Shown: piece by piece, positions 63,310-64,000 of the stretch
How the letters are laid out: every line of letters begins with the position of its first letter
How positions within the stretch are numbered: the stretch's first letter is position 1
Assembly: GCF_036324505.1 (NCBI RefSeq)
Contig: NC_086368.1
Coordinates: 20,000,378-20,064,377, forward strand
Reading direction: 5' to 3'
Source of the DNA: Eleginops maclovinus
Taxonomy: Eukaryota > Chordata > Actinopteri > Perciformes > Eleginopidae
DNA: 64,000 bases
Position numbers and translations under genes: made by a program
Notes under the pieces: model-generated
Told to the model about the DNA's origin: nothing
The model's input: only the letters and a program-made list of their open reading frames with translations
Database searches by the model: none

Positions 63310-64000
63310 CAATACCCATGGTAAATAGTTTGAATTGTGGGTAAAAATGTGGTCAGTGTTTTGGTACAAGGATTGAGTTTTTGGTTCCATTGGTGAATTT
63401 TGGATGTTTGGTTACATGAGAAATACCCTTTACTAGTGCTGTTTACCAGTGTTCAAGATATCTTCTGTAGAAATAATTCCTTCCTTCTCTCTGGATTATA
63501 ACGGTATTACATGGCCACTTGACTTCTGATGCTCAAAGCAGCGAAAAAATATTCTATTAGTACATACTGTATATGCAAGCTCCCTTCTGTGCTTTTAAAA
63601 GAAAATAGTTCCTACATGAAACTGCTGAAAAGAGACGTCGCTATTGAGTGTTTCAAATGTATTTTTTTGTTTCCAATTATGACAAAAAATGTAAATGGTA
63701 AAAAACGGTCATATGTGAAGACATCATTTACTCCATTTCTCTCTTGAATTCCAACTCAGACAGAGCAGCATCAATTCAAACACTTAAGACCTCTCCACTG
63801 ACTCTTTCTACTGCATTTCAAGGTCCGCACGTTGGCGTGAACCATACCATAGATGTCGCAAACTTTTCCGGTAAAAGACATTCAAGAAGTGAGGTTTTGT
63901 GTGAGTGAAATGCTTCTGTGAGTTTGGGTTTTATTGATATATTTGAGCGTCGGTATGGGGCCTCTGTGTGCCGCAGCGGGGACTTAAGTTAGCCACAGGG
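63310..64000. other. No gene recognised (right edge)
   Basis: AT-rich sequence after the LINE tail; no splice-bounded coding segment or repeat that I recognise. Confidence 0.4.

Overview
The window is vertebrate nuclear DNA, almost certainly from a ray-finned (teleost, probably percomorph) fish. The evidence is spliced vertebrate genes with GT/AG introns, fish-type Tc1/mariner, LINE, SINE and MITE repeats, and very many long (CA)n/(GT)n microsatellites (about 25 arrays, roughly 4% of the bases). There are no bacterial operons, ribosome-binding sites or CRISPR arrays.

Only two host genes can be named, and they stand head to head. On the minus strand, 24833-24899 is the first coding exon of srgap2 (start MTSPAKF), followed by a GT splice donor. 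Everything to its left (1-24832) is therefore most simply read as srgap2 intron 1; I found no second exon there. On the plus strand, 26607-28129 is a complete four-exon fam72a gene of 149 codons with all splice sites and phases intact. The two start codons are 1.7 kb apart. The fam72a-proximal part of that gap has three same-direction CCAAT boxes at about 30-bp spacing, then a CHR-like TTTAAA and an ETS site, a layout typical of G2/M cell-cycle promoters. The SRGAP2-FAM72 head-to-head pair is also known from mammals.

Downstream of fam72a (30.7-35.2 kb) lies a transposon cluster. Two 1.6-kb Tc1/mariner elements sit in opposite orientation, each with TA target duplications and each with a broken transposase. 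Between them is a 0.7-kb internally deleted LINE with a perfect 11-bp target-site duplication. The second Tc1 copy has itself landed in an older LINE 3' tail. From 35 to 61 kb the sequence is mostly non-coding: tRNA-derived SINEs (one split by a palindromic MITE), degraded hAT-like and other MITE copies, LINE tails and microsatellites.

Two isolated stretches look coding but I cannot name them: a possible signal-peptide first exon at 44622-44671 and a convincing 50-codon terminal exon at 61573-61725. The latter is followed within about 35 bp by a 5'-truncated L2/CR1-like LINE whose reverse transcriptase is broken (to about 63.3 kb). No bacterial-style or clearly undescribed molecular system is present. 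The most interesting items are the bidirectional srgap2/fam72a locus, a hairpin just downstream of the fam72a stop codon, the inverted Tc1 pair around the mini-LINE, and the unrecognised exon at 61.6 kb.
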